DNA of 64,000 nucleotides from Rivularia sp. PCC 7116 (GTDB taxonomy: Bacteria > Cyanobacteriota > Cyanobacteriia > Cyanobacteriales > Nostocaceae). Of the stretch, positions 9,547-18,804 are shown piece by piece (within the stretch, counting starts at the first letter, position 1; each line of letters opens with the position of its first letter). Location: NCBI RefSeq assembly GCF_000316665.1, contig NC_019678.1, positions 7,411,001 through 7,475,000 on the forward strand, written 5' to 3'. Below the pieces are notes generated by a model that searched no databases, was not told where the DNA came from, and saw nothing but the letters and a program-made list of their open reading frames with translations. The translations under genes and the position numbers were made by a program.

Positions 9547-10404
9547 TTAAGAATGTAGCTTGAAAGATGATACTGATTCGGTTTGACCTTTGGAATTGTT
9601 GGAATTCAAGTTTTGTCGAGCAGCTTCCACAAACTGACTTACGCGGATTGGATCTATCGTTTGCTCGCGGTTACCGTGACGTTTTAGAGAACTAGAAACA
9701 ATTACACCATCTGCAGCTTGCATTAGTGTAGCAATATTATCCCAACTCGCTCCACTACCCACAAATACCGGAGTACCTTTTGCCGCTCTGGATGCTAGTT
9801 CCAAATCCTGGGGATTCGGAGGATCTCCTGTAGCCCAACCAGATAAAATAACTGCATCTGCTAATCCACGTTCAATTGTATCTTGGACGGCGGTGGTCAA
9901 ATTCACCGAACCTAAAGGACGAGCATGTTTAACCAAAACATCCGCCAGAATTTTCACCTCGCTGCCCAATTCTCGACGGTATCTTAATAATTGATGTGCT
10001 TCTCCTTCAATTAATCCTTGGTCTGTTGCCATCACTCCCGTCAATACGTTAACGCGAATAAATTGCGCTCCAGTACAACTTGCAATAGCGATCGCACTTC
10101 GAGCGTCATTCCGCAAAACGTTTAAACCAATAGGCACAGTAACCAAATTTTGGATGCGCTTAACTACAACAGTCATCGCGCTTACAACCGCCGGATCTAC
10201 CTGATTCTTGGTAAATGGCGCATCAAAAAAATTTTCGATAATTATGCCATCAATTCCCCCGCTTGCAAGGGCGACTGCTTCTTGTTCGGCACGGTCAATT
10301 ACCGCTTTGAGACTACCTCCCCAACGCGGCGATGTAGGCAACGGTAATAGGTGAACCACACCAATAATCGGTCTTCGTGTTTTAAATAAATGATATAAAT
10401 CCAC
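9547..10404 (-). CDS. btpA: BtpA/SgcQ family protein, photosystem I biogenesis
   Basis: 285 aa TIM-barrel-type protein. The family start RRPIIGVVHLLPLPTSPRWGGS and the barrel-strand blocks GGIDGIIIENFFDAPF, IGLNVLRNDARSAIAIA, GAQFIRVNVLTGVM, ADVLVKHARPLG, DAVILSGWATG and PVFVGSGAS match BtpA. In Synechocystis, BtpA is a thylakoid-surface protein needed to accumulate photosystem I reaction-centre proteins; its reaction is unknown. The last ~25 residues (RQNLNSNNSKGQTESVSS) are a non-conserved tail. Two 11-bp direct repeats lie 75-100 bases upstream of the start. Confidence 0.88.
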   Translation of the reverse strand: MDLYHLFKTRRPIIGVVHLLPLPTSPRWGGSLKAVIDRAEQEAVALASGGIDGIIIENFFDAPFTKNQVDPAVVSAMTVVVKRIQNLVTVPIGLNVLRNDARSAIAIASCTGAQFIRVNVLTGVMATDQGLIEGEAHQLLRYRRELGSEVKILADVLVKHARPLGSVNLTTAVQDTIERGLADAVILSGWATGDPPNPQDLELASRAAKGTPVFVGSGASWDNIATLMQAADGVIVSSSLKRHGNREQTIDPIRVSQFVEAARQNLNSNNSKGQTESVSSFKLHS

Positions 10405-10477
10405 GTCTTTTCTATTTACGGACTCTTGGTGGTTTCCCGAGTTGAGCGCCAGTAGCGCATTTGTTGGCGGTAGAGCA

Positions 10478-10503
10478 ACTGACGTTACTATAACTGATGT
10501 TAC
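10478..10503 (-). promoter_or_regulatory. Two 11-bp direct repeats upstream of btpA
   Basis: ACTGACGTTAC (10478-10488) and ACTGATGTTAC (10493-10503) are 15 bases apart and differ at one position. They lie 74-99 bases before the btpA start, in the expected promoter region. The period differs from the HLR1/RpaB box, so the factor, if any, is unknown. Confidence 0.3.
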
Positions 10504-10779
10504 CGTGTATTCTGTTTAACAGGTAAAGCACGGTCACTTTTTGTTAAAGTCTAGTACGAGAATCAACCATTTTCATGAGCTATTCTTGCTACAAGCTTGA
10601 TTTAAGCTTCGCCAAAAACATACGAAAACCATTTTACCTGGATTGACGCTATATCTTAAATCAAAGACAAATAATTTTCTTTACAAAATGCTTATTCAAC
10701 AAAAGTAAATTACCTCCTCCTTCAGATGTAAATTGGCAAAAAATATTTCATAAGATATGTTAAGATAAAAGGTGATATA

Positions 10780-10940
10780 AGAGGAGTCTGCCGCTCGCCG
10801 ATGCAGCGGCTTGCAGGTTTGCCTATAAAACGGTATAGTCTGCAACAGATACAGGCATTCGCTTGGGAAAGGGGTAGTATTACCGCTGGTGAAAGCGTAA
10901 ATTAGCCTGGTATTAAATTTGCTAGGGTAGCGACTTCTCT
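10780..10940 (+). ncRNA. Candidate structured RNA of about 160 nt, unclassified
   Basis: AGAGGAGTC (10780-10788) pairs fully with GACTTCTCT (10932-10940), with one G-U pair, closing a multibranched fold. Inside are CCGCT...AGCGG (10791-10809), extended by CTGC/GCAG; GCCTATA/TACAGGC (10821-10856), holding TCTG-CAA-CAGA; and CGCTT...AAGCG (10860-10897), holding GGTA-GTAT-TACC. This block is richer in G+C than the AT-rich DNA around it, and no reading frame fits. A TAAGAT -10-like box lies at 10761-10766. A further hairpin CCGAT/ATCGG follows at about 10948-10961. It does not match tmRNA, RNase P RNA or SRP RNA as I know them. The strand is chosen from the -10-like box. Confidence 0.4.
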
Positions 10941-11290
10941 ACAAAAACCGATTTCAATCGGCTGCTTCCTAACGATTAAATCAGTATTTTACGGACTGCG
11001 GTAATGTTACACATCCAAACAACTAATATGTAAAAAAATAGAACAGACCAGGTGAGTATGGAAAGCTATTTAATATTTTTTAAAAGACGAATATAAATAG
11101 TTATACCTGATTCACAATCTCTTTGATGTCCGGTCGAGATAAAACTTTAATCTTATAGTTGGTTCATATCGGTTAAGAAGAGTTGGCTAAGGGAATTGAT
11201 TTTTGCCGTTTATATATAAAGGTAAAACTTAAGACTCTTTAGTCATGACTTGAAACGTTTAACTCGAAACAGCGAAATATCTTTTATAAT
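10941..11290. other. Gene-free stretch upstream of rimO
   Basis: No gene is seen. It holds the small CCGATTTCAATCGG hairpin just after the candidate RNA and then AT-rich DNA leading to the rimO start, which has no clear ribosome binding site. Confidence 0.5.
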
Positions 11291-12604
11291 ATGGGTGATA
11301 AGCCAACAATTGCAATTTCTCACCTAGGCTGCGAGAAAAATAGAATTGATACGGAGCATATGCTCGGTCTGCTAGTAGAAGCAGGTTACGGTGTGGACAG
11401 TAATGAAGAATTAGCAGATTATGTAATAGTCAATACTTGTAGTTTTATTGCAGCAGCACGTGAGGAATCTGTTAGAACCTTAGTTGAATTGGCAGAGGCT
11501 GATAAAAAAATAGTAATTACTGGCTGTATGGCGCAGCATTTCCAAGAGCAGTTATTGGAAGAGCTGCCAGAAGCTGTAGCCGTTGTAGGTACGGGTGATT
11601 ATGACAAAATTGTTAATGTTATTGAGCGAACCCAGCTTGGCGAACGTGTTAAGCAAGTAAGCGCCGAACCTACTTTTATTGCCGATGAAACAACGCCTCG
11701 CTATCGGACTACATCAGAGGGTGTGGCTTACTTAAGGGTTGCTGAAGGGTGTGATTATCGTTGTGCATTTTGTATAATTCCTCACCTGCGAGGGAATCAA
11801 CGTTCGCGTACTATTGAGTCAATAGTTGCCGAAGCGGAGCAGTTGGCATCTCAAGGAGTAAGGGAGATAATATTAATCTCTCAGATTACTACAAATTACG
11901 GTATAGATATTTACGGTAAGCCGCAGTTAGCAGAATTGCTTCGTGCTTTGAGTAAGGTCGATGTACCGTGGATTCGGATGCACTATGCTTATCCAACGGG
12001 GCTGACCTCAGATGTAATTGCAGCAATTAAAGAAAACAGCAATGTTTTACCTTATCTAGATTTGCCATTACAGCACTCCCACCCTGAAATTCTTCGTGCT
12101 ATGAATCGTCCTTGGCAAGGACAGGTAAACGATGCAGTTATTGAGAATATCAAGCAGGCTTTACCTGATGCAGTGTTGCGAACAACCTTCATAGTGGGTT
12201 TTCCTGGCGAAACAGACGAGCATTTCAATCATTTGTGTGAGTTTGTTGAGCGACATGAGTTCGATCATGTAGGTGTTTTTACTTTTTCACCGGAGGAAGG
12301 AACAAAAGCGTATAACTTACCTTTGCAAGTGCCGCAAAAGTTAATGGATGAGCGGCGAGATGTATTAATGCAAATTCAGCAGCCGATTTCTTGGAGACAA
12401 AATCAGCAACAGGTAGGCAAAATAGTTGATGTATTGGTCGAGCAAGAAAATCCGATTCGGGCGGAACTAATTGGTCGTTCTAATAGATTCGCTCCAGAAG
12501 TTGACGGACAGATATATGTTCGTGGAGAAGCAAGTTTGGGAAGCATCGTACCGGTAAAGATTAATAAAGCTGATGCATATGATTTGTATGGTGAAGTAGT
12601 TTAG
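11291..12604 (+). CDS. rimO: Ribosomal protein S12 methylthiotransferase RimO
   Basis: 437 aa radical-SAM enzyme that methylthiolates the conserved aspartate of ribosomal protein S12. The N-terminal MTTase domain has the three cluster cysteines in [18 protein letters not shown] and TGCMAQ. The radical-SAM core has CDYRCAFC (CX3CX2C) with [12 protein letters not shown]. The C-terminal TRAM domain begins near residue 370 ([14 protein letters not shown]...) and ends with YDLYGEVV. The pattern [18 protein letters not shown] is typical of RimO rather than MiaB. Start ATG 11291. Its downstream neighbour, a helicase, is about 100 bases away and may be separate. Confidence 0.94.
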   Translation: MGDKPTIAISHLGCEKNRIDTEHMLGLLVEAGYGVDSNEELADYVIVNTCSFIAAAREESVRTLVELAEADKKIVITGCMAQHFQEQLLEELPEAVAVVGTGDYDKIVNVIERTQLGERVKQVSAEPTFIADETTPRYRTTSEGVAYLRVAEGCDYRCAFCIIPHLRGNQRSRTIESIVAEAEQLASQGVREIILISQITTNYGIDIYGKPQLAELLRALSKVDVPWIRMHYAYPTGLTSDVIAAIKENSNVLPYLDLPLQHSHPEILRAMNRPWQGQVNDAVIENIKQALPDAVLRTTFIVGFPGETDEHFNHLCEFVERHEFDHVGVFTFSPEEGTKAYNLPLQVPQKLMDERRDVLMQIQQPISWRQNQQQVGKIVDVLVEQENPIRAELIGRSNRFAPEVDGQIYVRGEASLGSIVPVKINKADAYDLYGEVV

Positions 12605-12711
12605 ATTTTTTTCACCTCGGTACTTTAGCTATTAGTTACAAATTTTGCTTGACTAATAGGCTAACAATTAAGACAAATATTGAAGATTAAACTAAAAACA
12701 TAGGAGAATTG

Positions 12712-14229
12712 ATGAGTCTTACTTTTGAAGATTTGGGAATTTCAGCACAACGTCTTGCACAACTAGAGAAGCTAGGTTTTACTACACCCACAAATATTCA
12801 ACAACAAGCAATACCCCAATTACTTTCTGGTCGTGACGTAGTAGGTCAATCCCAAACTGGTACCGGTAAAACCGCAGCATTTTCCTTGCCAATTCTGGAG
12901 AGAATAGATCCCACTCAAAAAGTAGTACAGGCAGTAGTTTTAGCTCCGACTCGTGAATTAGCAATTCAGGTTCATAGCGCTGTTTCTGAATTCGTTGGTG
13001 CTCAAAGACTGAAAGTGTTAGCAATTTACGGCGGACAATCAATCGACCGTCAAATGATGCAGCTAAAACGCGGCGTTCATGTTGTAGTCGGTACCCCAGG
13101 ACGTGTAATTGATTTATTAGATAGAGGCTGCTTGAAGCTAGACCATGTTAAATGGTTTGTGTTGGATGAAGCTGATGAAATGTTGAGCATGGGCTTTATT
13201 GATGATGTTGAGAAAATTCTTTCTCGGGCACCAAAAGAGCGCCAAACTGCTTTGTTTTCAGCAACAATGCCGCCATCAATTCGCCAATTGGTAAATAAGT
13301 TTTTGAACGATCCTGTAACGGTGACAGTTCAACAACCAAAAGCAGCTCCGAATAAAATTAACCAGGTCGCTTACTTGATACCGCGTCACTGGACAAAAGC
13401 AAGAGCTTTACAGCCCATTTTAGAAATGGAAGATCCCGAAACGGCGTTAATTTTCGTTCGTACTCGACGTACCGCAGCGGAATTGACAAACCAATTGCAA
13501 TCAGCCGGGCATAGTGTTGATGAATATCACGGCGATTTATCCCAGCAAGCGCGGGAAAGATTATTGGGACGTTTTCGCAATCGTCAAGTACGTTGGGTAG
13601 TAGCAACTGATATTGCTGCCAGAGGTTTGGATGTTGATGAGCTTTCTCACGTAATCAATTTTGATTTACCTGACAGCGTAGAAACTTTTGTTCACAGAAT
13701 TGGTCGTACTGGTAGGGCTGGAAAAGAAGGAACTGCAATTTCCTTGGTACAGCCATTCGAGCGACGCAAACAGCAAGTTATCGAACGTCATAACAAGCAA
13801 AGCTGGCAAATGCTTTCTATTCCAACTCGCGCTCAAATAGAAGCGAAACAGTTGGAAAAACTGCAAGTCCAAGTTAAAGAAGCTTTGAGTGGCGAGCGTT
13901 TAGCTTCATTTTTGCCGATAGTACGCGAACTGAGTGAAGAGTATGATGCTCATGCTATTGCAGCAGCAGCCTTACAAATTGCTTACGATCAAACTCGTCC
14001 AGCTTGGTTAAAAGCAGACAACATACCAGAAGAGGACGCAAACTACTCCACACCCAAACCAAAACTACGTTCTTCATCACGTCGATCTTCGGGCGATAGA
14101 AATCGTCGTTGGGTAGATGGTAAGAGAGATAAGCGTGGTGGTGGTAACAATGGAGGCGGCGCAACTCCTAAGCCAAAATTGAAAACAAATCAACGCGAAA
14201 CATCTTCTAGTGCTGCGAAAGAATCATAA
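12712..14229 (+). CDS. DEAD-box ATP-dependent RNA helicase
   Basis: 505 aa from the ATG at 12712, chosen because AGGAG lies 5 bases before it (a TTG one codon earlier is also open). All helicase motifs are present: Q-motif (FTTPTNIQQQAIP), I (SQTGTGKT), Ia (PTRELAIQ), Ib (GTPGR), II (LDEADEM), III (SAT), IV (LIFVRTR), V (ATDIAARGLDV) and VI (HRIGRTGRAG). After the core comes a linker and a basic, Ser/Arg/Gly-rich tail (about 455-505) with GDRNRRW and RGGGNNGGG, likely an RNA-binding tail. It resembles the cyanobacterial Crh/CsdA-DeaD type that acts in cold adaptation and ribosome assembly, but the exact paralogue cannot be named. Confidence 0.93.
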   Translation: MSLTFEDLGISAQRLAQLEKLGFTTPTNIQQQAIPQLLSGRDVVGQSQTGTGKTAAFSLPILERIDPTQKVVQAVVLAPTRELAIQVHSAVSEFVGAQRLKVLAIYGGQSIDRQMMQLKRGVHVVVGTPGRVIDLLDRGCLKLDHVKWFVLDEADEMLSMGFIDDVEKILSRAPKERQTALFSATMPPSIRQLVNKFLNDPVTVTVQQPKAAPNKINQVAYLIPRHWTKARALQPILEMEDPETALIFVRTRRTAAELTNQLQSAGHSVDEYHGDLSQQARERLLGRFRNRQVRWVVATDIAARGLDVDELSHVINFDLPDSVETFVHRIGRTGRAGKEGTAISLVQPFERRKQQVIERHNKQSWQMLSIPTRAQIEAKQLEKLQVQVKEALSGERLASFLPIVRELSEEYDAHAIAAAALQIAYDQTRPAWLKADNIPEEDANYSTPKPKLRSSSRRSSGDRNRRWVDGKRDKRGGGNNGGGATPKPKLKTNQRETSSSAAKES

Positions 14230-14670
14230 TCTTTGATTTTCTTTCCAAGAAATAATCTCTACTGGTTTTTTGATTAAGTATTTTATATAGAGCAATACTA
14301 GTAGAGAAACCAAATTTTCATCTTGATGTTGGATGAAATAATAAAGTGTATCAGGTTCGTTTGATCGCTTAAGTTATTGACAAGGCTGTTAAAGACTGAT
14401 AGCTAGCTGAAGAGTTTTGAACGGTTATTAGTTGAACTACAACCGAAGATAAATGTAGAAATCAATCGAACTTGATATTTCAAATATTCAAGCTCAGTTT
14501 GTTAAATTAAAAAACAACTGGTTTCAATGCAAACTTCATGCTTCTAGATATGCTAGAAGTAAGTTGAGAAGAGGGCAATGGAGCCAGTTATTGTTTTTGT
14601 ACAGAAGAAAATAGGGAATAAGAGTTAGGAATAAGGAATAATTATCCTTAACTTTTAACCTTTAACCTTG
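14230..14670. other. Gene-free stretch with a hairpin and heptamer repeats
   Basis: No gene is visible. CTTCTAG-ATATG-CTAGAAG (14541-14559) is a perfect 7-bp inverted repeat without a T-run. From about 14611 to 14668 there are short repeats of the GGAATAA and TTAACCTT type. Confidence 0.6.
14611..14668. repeat. Heptamer repeat run (GGAATAA / TTAACCT)
   Basis: Short repeated 7-mers between the helicase and aldo/keto reductase genes, ending at the reductase stop codon. Confidence 0.6.
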
Positions 14671-15621
14671 CTAATTCAGCCAAGGACGGCTAATTTCGTT
14701 TAACCGAGTAACCTCATCATCGCTTAATTTCCAATCTACAGCTCCAGCATTTTGTTGAACTTGTTCTGCTGTTTTTACCCCAGAAATTGGAATTACATTA
14801 CCTTGAGCAATCAACCAGTTTAAAGCTACTTGGGCGGGAGTACGACTATATTTTTCACCGATATTGCGTAATAAAGATATTACTGGTTCAATTTTTTGTA
14901 AATTATCTTTATTAAATCTTGGGTCTATGCTTCTTGCTCCTGTAGGATTTATATTACTATCTAAAGAATATTTACCCGTAAGTAAGCCTTGAGCTAAAGG
15001 ACTATAAGCTAAGATTTTCACTCCTAGACGCTTTGCTGTAGCAATAATTCCTTGGCTTTCAACTTGACGAGTTAGTAAAGAATAACGCACCTGATTAACT
15101 GCTAAAGGTATGCCGCGACGGGCTAAAATTTGGTGCGCTTCTTGCATTTGACTTTGGGAATAATTACTTACACCAATTGTTTTTATTCTGCCTTTTTCTA
15201 CTTCTGTTGCTAAAGCATTCATTAGAGTTTCCTGGCTCATGAAAAAAGTAAAAGGCCAATGTACTTGATATAAAGCAATTTGCTGTACTTGAAGACGTTT
15301 TAAACTTTCAGTTAAGGCTTCGCTAACAGATTCAGCAGAAAATCGCCAAGGTAAAGGACCAAACTTCGTTGCTATCTGTACCTCTTTATCCGTATTTTTC
15401 ATAAACTTTCCCAGCAATTCTTCTGAAAGTCCTAAACCATAGACTTCCGCTGTATCAAAAAACGTGATACCTGCCTCAATTGCTGCGTTAAAAGCTTGCT
15501 CTACCTGTTCCGAACCATAGCCATTACCATAATTCCAAAATAATTTATCTCCCCAAGCCCAAGTCCCCAGACACAAAGGGGTCACTGATACAGAATTTTG
15601 TCCTAATGTGATGCTTTCCAC
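14671..15621 (-). CDS. Aldo/keto reductase
   Basis: 316 aa (beta/alpha)8-barrel NAD(P)H-dependent oxidoreductase. The catalytic tetrad can be read: Asp and Tyr in FDTAEVYGLGLSEELLG, Lys in ATKFGPLPW, His in YQVHWPF. The C-terminal cofactor region has ALNWLIAQGNVIPISGVKTAEQVQQN. The conserved CLGTWAWGDKLFWNYG start is frequent in a plant/cyanobacterial branch of the family. Substrate unknown. It is a single gene on the minus strand, with heptamer repeats after its stop. Confidence 0.88.
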   Translation of the reverse strand: MESITLGQNSVSVTPLCLGTWAWGDKLFWNYGNGYGSEQVEQAFNAAIEAGITFFDTAEVYGLGLSEELLGKFMKNTDKEVQIATKFGPLPWRFSAESVSEALTESLKRLQVQQIALYQVHWPFTFFMSQETLMNALATEVEKGRIKTIGVSNYSQSQMQEAHQILARRGIPLAVNQVRYSLLTRQVESQGIIATAKRLGVKILAYSPLAQGLLTGKYSLDSNINPTGARSIDPRFNKDNLQKIEPVISLLRNIGEKYSRTPAQVALNWLIAQGNVIPISGVKTAEQVQQNAGAVDWKLSDDEVTRLNEISRPWLN

Positions 15622-15704
15622 TATTGATTAGAGATTAAATATTTTTACTTTACTTTAAAACATCACTGCTTTGTTATTTTCTTACTAGGAAAGGAGATGT
15701 CGTT

Positions 15705-15785
15705 ATGCTGAATTTGAACTCGATCGGGGCTGATGAAGGGCGCAGTAATCGCAAAATCGATTGTGCGAATCCAACCCTATACTGA
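15705..15785 (+). CDS. Possible 26-aa small ORF with a strong ribosome binding site
   Basis: ATG at 15705 is preceded by AAAGGAG at about an 8-base distance, and the frame (MLNLNSIGADEGRSNRKIDC...) ends with TGA at 15783. It lies between the divergent aldo/keto reductase and the PucC-like gene, on the strand of the latter and 200 bases before it. It could be a leader peptide or a chance frame; no family is recognised. Confidence 0.25.
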   Translation: MLNLNSIGADEGRSNRKIDCANPTLY

Positions 15786-15920
15786 GTTTCGCTAGTAATT
15801 ACAAATAGCGTTTGCTTGAGTCATACAAAATATATTATTAGCCAATTATTAGCAAATCCAATTATAGATGCTGTAAGCAAAAGAATAATTATTCGTTGAT
15901 TGTAATGGGATAATAGCAAA

Positions 15921-15954
15921 GCAGCCATTAATTCAATTTGTCTGTAATGGCTGC
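15921..15954. promoter_or_regulatory. Perfect 10-bp inverted repeat just before the pucC-like gene
   Basis: GCAGCCATTA and TAATGGCTGC are separated by 14 bases and end 29 bases before the likely ATG at 15984. The position fits an operator or a structured 5' leader; there is no T-run directly after it. Confidence 0.5.
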
Positions 15955-15983
15955 AAAATATATCATTTTCCGTTTTAGTGATT

Positions 15984-17468
15984 ATGGCAAGCAGCGATTC
16001 TTCACCCAATCCAGAATCCAACAATTCCGAACAAATCAAATCGCTTCCTAGAATCAAGATTTTGACTATGTTCCGTTTGGGTTTATTTCAAATGGGACTC
16101 GGTATTATGTCTCTCCTCACATTAGGAGTACTTAACCGAGTCATGATTGACGAACTCAAGGTTTTGCCACTGATTGCAGCTGGTGCGATCGCCATGTATC
16201 AGTTTGTTAGTCCGGCTCGAATTTGGTTTGGGCAGATGTCTGATGCCAAGACAATTCGGGGCTATCATCGTTCCGGATATATATGGATTGGTGCAGCTTT
16301 TTTTACTACAATTTCTTTTCTTGCATTGCAAGTTGTATGGCAGTTAGGCTTCAGTTTGCAGGCTCGTGGATGGAGTTTTCAATCCTACAGTTGGGCTGCA
16401 ATACTAGCATTAGTTTTTGCAATTTATGGTTTAGCTCTTAGTGCAAGTTCAACTCCTTTTGCTGCTTTATTGGTAGATGTAACTGACGAAGACAATCGTT
16501 CTAAGTTGATTGGTGTTGTCTGGTCAATGTTGATGATTGGTATTGTGATTGGGGCAATTGTTAGCTCTAGATTGTTAGAAACGCCGGAAGTTTGTGGGGC
16601 TGCTATTTCAACTTATAATCCTTCTCAATCTGGCGAAATAGCTAATATTGAGCAACTGCAAGCTATAATTAACCCCGTATTTATTATTATGCCAGCCATA
16701 GTTTTTGCACTATGTATATTGGCAACTTTTGGGGTAGAAAAAAAATATTCTCGCTATTCTTTACGTTCAAATGCTGCAGAAAGAGAAGACCAAATAACTT
16801 TAAATCAAGCATTAAAAGTTCTTACTGCAAACCGTCAAACTGGTTTATTTTTCGGGTTTTTATTGGTATTAAGTATAAGTCTTTTCATGCAAGATTCAGT
16901 ACTAGAACCTTTTGGTGGTGAAGTGTTTGGAATGTGTATTGCTGAAACCACCAGGTTAAATGTTCCTTTTGGAATCGGTACTTTAATTGGAATAGCTTCA
17001 ACTGGTTTTTTCTTAGTACCTCGTTTGGGAAAGAAAAATACCACTAAATTTGGATGTATAAGCGCAGCAGTCAGCAACATTTTTATTATTTTGGCTGGAT
17101 TTAGTGCCAGTAAAAGTATGTTGATGGGTAGTTTGCTGTTTTTCGGATTGTCTTCTGGAATGCTGACAGCAGGCGCTACTACCTTAATGTTGGATTTAAC
17201 TGCGGCAGAAACTGCGGGAACTTTTATTGGTGCATGGGGATTAGCTCAAGCAATGGCTAGGGGTTCTGCAACAGTTCTGGGTGGAGGATTTTTAAATTTA
17301 GGAAAATATTTATTTGAATTGCCAGAAATGGCTTATGGGTTGGTATTTTTTCTTCAAGCAGTAGGAATGATTTTGGCAATTGTATTATTACGTCGAATTA
17401 ATGTTAAAGAGTTTCAAAAGAATGCAAAAGTGGCGATTTCTTCGATTTTGGAGAATGAATTAGACTAA
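15984..17468 (+). CDS. BCH/PucC family major facilitator, probably chlorophyll/pigment related
   Basis: 494 aa from the ATG at 15984 (a GTG two codons earlier is also open). Twelve hydrophobic segments are visible. The N-terminal block FRLGLFQMGLGIMSLLTLGVLNRVMIDEL is the PucC signature, followed by RIWFGQMSDAKTIRGYHRSGYIW and LLVDVTDEDNRSKLIGVVWSMLMIG. PucC-type proteins assist assembly of light-harvesting pigment complexes in purple bacteria. Cyanobacterial homologues are common and thought to serve chlorophyll-binding proteins. The exact cargo cannot be told. A perfect inverted repeat lies right upstream. Confidence 0.88.
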   Translation: MASSDSSPNPESNNSEQIKSLPRIKILTMFRLGLFQMGLGIMSLLTLGVLNRVMIDELKVLPLIAAGAIAMYQFVSPARIWFGQMSDAKTIRGYHRSGYIWIGAAFFTTISFLALQVVWQLGFSLQARGWSFQSYSWAAILALVFAIYGLALSASSTPFAALLVDVTDEDNRSKLIGVVWSMLMIGIVIGAIVSSRLLETPEVCGAAISTYNPSQSGEIANIEQLQAIINPVFIIMPAIVFALCILATFGVEKKYSRYSLRSNAAEREDQITLNQALKVLTANRQTGLFFGFLLVLSISLFMQDSVLEPFGGEVFGMCIAETTRLNVPFGIGTLIGIASTGFFLVPRLGKKNTTKFGCISAAVSNIFIILAGFSASKSMLMGSLLFFGLSSGMLTAGATTLMLDLTAAETAGTFIGAWGLAQAMARGSATVLGGGFLNLGKYLFELPEMAYGLVFFLQAVGMILAIVLLRRINVKEFQKNAKVAISSILENELD

Positions 17469-17871
17469 ATCAATTATTAATTATGATTTGCTTTTATTTT
17501 TACCAGGTTCTACCTGGTAGTAATGCTCGGAAGGCTGTGCCTTCTTTATCAGTAGAGGCAGAGCCTAAGCTGTTGACTTGAGTGGGATTTGGATGATTTT
17601 AATTCATGTTTTTATTGTGTCAGCGTTATGGTGCATTCGATGATGTCGAAATTTCATATTAATAGACAAATTGTCGTGCATCTAACACACCCCACAAAAA
17701 ATTTATTCTTCATTTGTCAATGCACCAAATAAAAACGCACTTATTGCATGAACTTACTTATTAATCTCAAAAAGCTACAGAGTCAACAGCCTAGGCAGAG
17801 CCTTTTGAAGTCTGTTATCAACCGGAGTCTGGAAACAAGTAATTACCAATTACCTATTACTCATTAATAAT
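17469..17871. other. Gene-free stretch with dispersed palindromic repeats
   Basis: ACCAGGT-TCT-ACCTGGT (about 17503-17519), possibly ending the pucC-like transcript, is followed by GAGGCAGAGCC-type sequence (about 17554) and a further degenerate copy near 17790 (CCTAGGCAGAGCC). These belong with the better-preserved copy at 36004-36109. The end (17838-17866) is an ATTACC-type heptamer run. Confidence 0.55.
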
Positions 17872-18672
17872 ATGAATAATTTTTATAATTCTCTTTTAGA
17901 ATTTTCTCAAATTACTACTGTTAGAGTCGGAAATCAGTTGATGGAATATTTCGGCAAAGTACAAGCCGATAATAAGGCAGACGGTAGTTTAGTTACTAAA
18001 GCCGATAAATGGGCAGATAATGAAATTCGAGAAGCTATTTTTGCTCAATTTCCCAATCACGGTGTTCTCAGCGAAGAAAACGATAAAGTATTTCCCGATA
18101 AAGAATGGTGCTGGGTTGTCGATCCTTTAGATGGCACAACGAATTTTACCAGGGGTATTCCTATTTGGTGTATTTCTCTAGGATTACTTTATAGAGGCAC
18201 TCCCGTATTTGGTTATGTTTACGCACCACCTACTAACGAAGCTTTTCATGGTTATTGGCAAGGTAATTCTGAATTAGATTTACCGCAAGGAGCATTTTGT
18301 AATAATCTTCCGATTAAAGCTAGCGGCGATGATATCAGTAAAAATCACTTTTTCAACGTATGCTCTCGCAGTACGTCAATAATTAACAAAGATTTTCCTT
18401 GCAAAATTAGAATGCTTGGTGTTGCTAGCTATAATTTTCTCACTGTGGCTACGGGAGCGGTTTTAGGTGCGGTTGAAGCGACACCAAAGGTATGGGATAT
18501 TGCTGGAGCTTGGGTAATTTTACAAGCTGCTGGGGGCTGCTGGATTTCTTTAAAATCGGAACCTTTTCCTTTAATTGCAGGGGAAGACTACAGTACCAAA
18601 TCTTTACCTACATTAGCTGTAAGTCGCTCAGAATTAATTGAGGTATTTAAACCTTTTGTTGTTACTGGTTAA
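17872..18672 (+). CDS. Inositol monophosphatase family protein
   Basis: 266 aa Mg2+-dependent sugar-phosphatase fold. Metal-binding motifs: EEN near residue 73 (LSEEND), the signature WVVDPLDGTTNFTRG (about 83-97), and motif 2 KVWDIAGAWVILQAAGG (about 203-219). Members hydrolyse inositol-1-phosphate, histidinol phosphate, fructose-1,6-bisphosphate or PAP; the substrate cannot be chosen from sequence alone. Length is normal. It converges with the ABC gene at 18803, with a shared hairpin terminator between them. Confidence 0.9.
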   Translation: MNNFYNSLLEFSQITTVRVGNQLMEYFGKVQADNKADGSLVTKADKWADNEIREAIFAQFPNHGVLSEENDKVFPDKEWCWVVDPLDGTTNFTRGIPIWCISLGLLYRGTPVFGYVYAPPTNEAFHGYWQGNSELDLPQGAFCNNLPIKASGDDISKNHFFNVCSRSTSIINKDFPCKIRMLGVASYNFLTVATGAVLGAVEATPKVWDIAGAWVILQAAGGCWISLKSEPFPLIAGEDYSTKSLPTLAVSRSELIEVFKPFVVTG

Positions 18673-18724
18673 TTTTTGATTGTTATTAACGAGCAATATG
18701 GCTTAATAAGGTGGAAAAAATATA

Positions 18725-18748
18725 GCCCCTAAATCTTATTTATGGGGC
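18725..18748. terminator. Bidirectional hairpin terminator between convergent genes
   Basis: GCCCC...GGGGC with additional A-T pairs inside forms a stem of about nine pairs. Read on the minus strand it is followed by TATATTTTTT. It lies between the stops of the phosphatase gene and the DevA-like gene. Confidence 0.6.
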
Positions 18749-18750
18749 AT

Positions 18751-18804
18751 TAATTACCAATTATCAACTAACAATTACCAACTACCAATTACCAATTACC
18801 AATT
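18751..18804. repeat. Heptamer repeat run (ATTACCA type)
   Basis: Repeated AATTACC/AACTACC units without intervening sequence, an STRR-type run reaching the stop of the DevA-like gene. Confidence 0.7.

Noticed and set aside
10780-10940. tmRNA, RNase P RNA, SRP RNA or cobalamin/TPP riboswitch
   Set aside because: None of the conserved core strings of these RNAs is present (for example the GGAAAGTCC of RNase P RNA, or a CCA end with tag frame of tmRNA), and the multibranched fold does not look like 6S RNA.
12782-14164. Several antisense frames inside the helicase gene
   Set aside because: They are mirror frames of a strongly coding gene with all helicase motifs; no independent signals.
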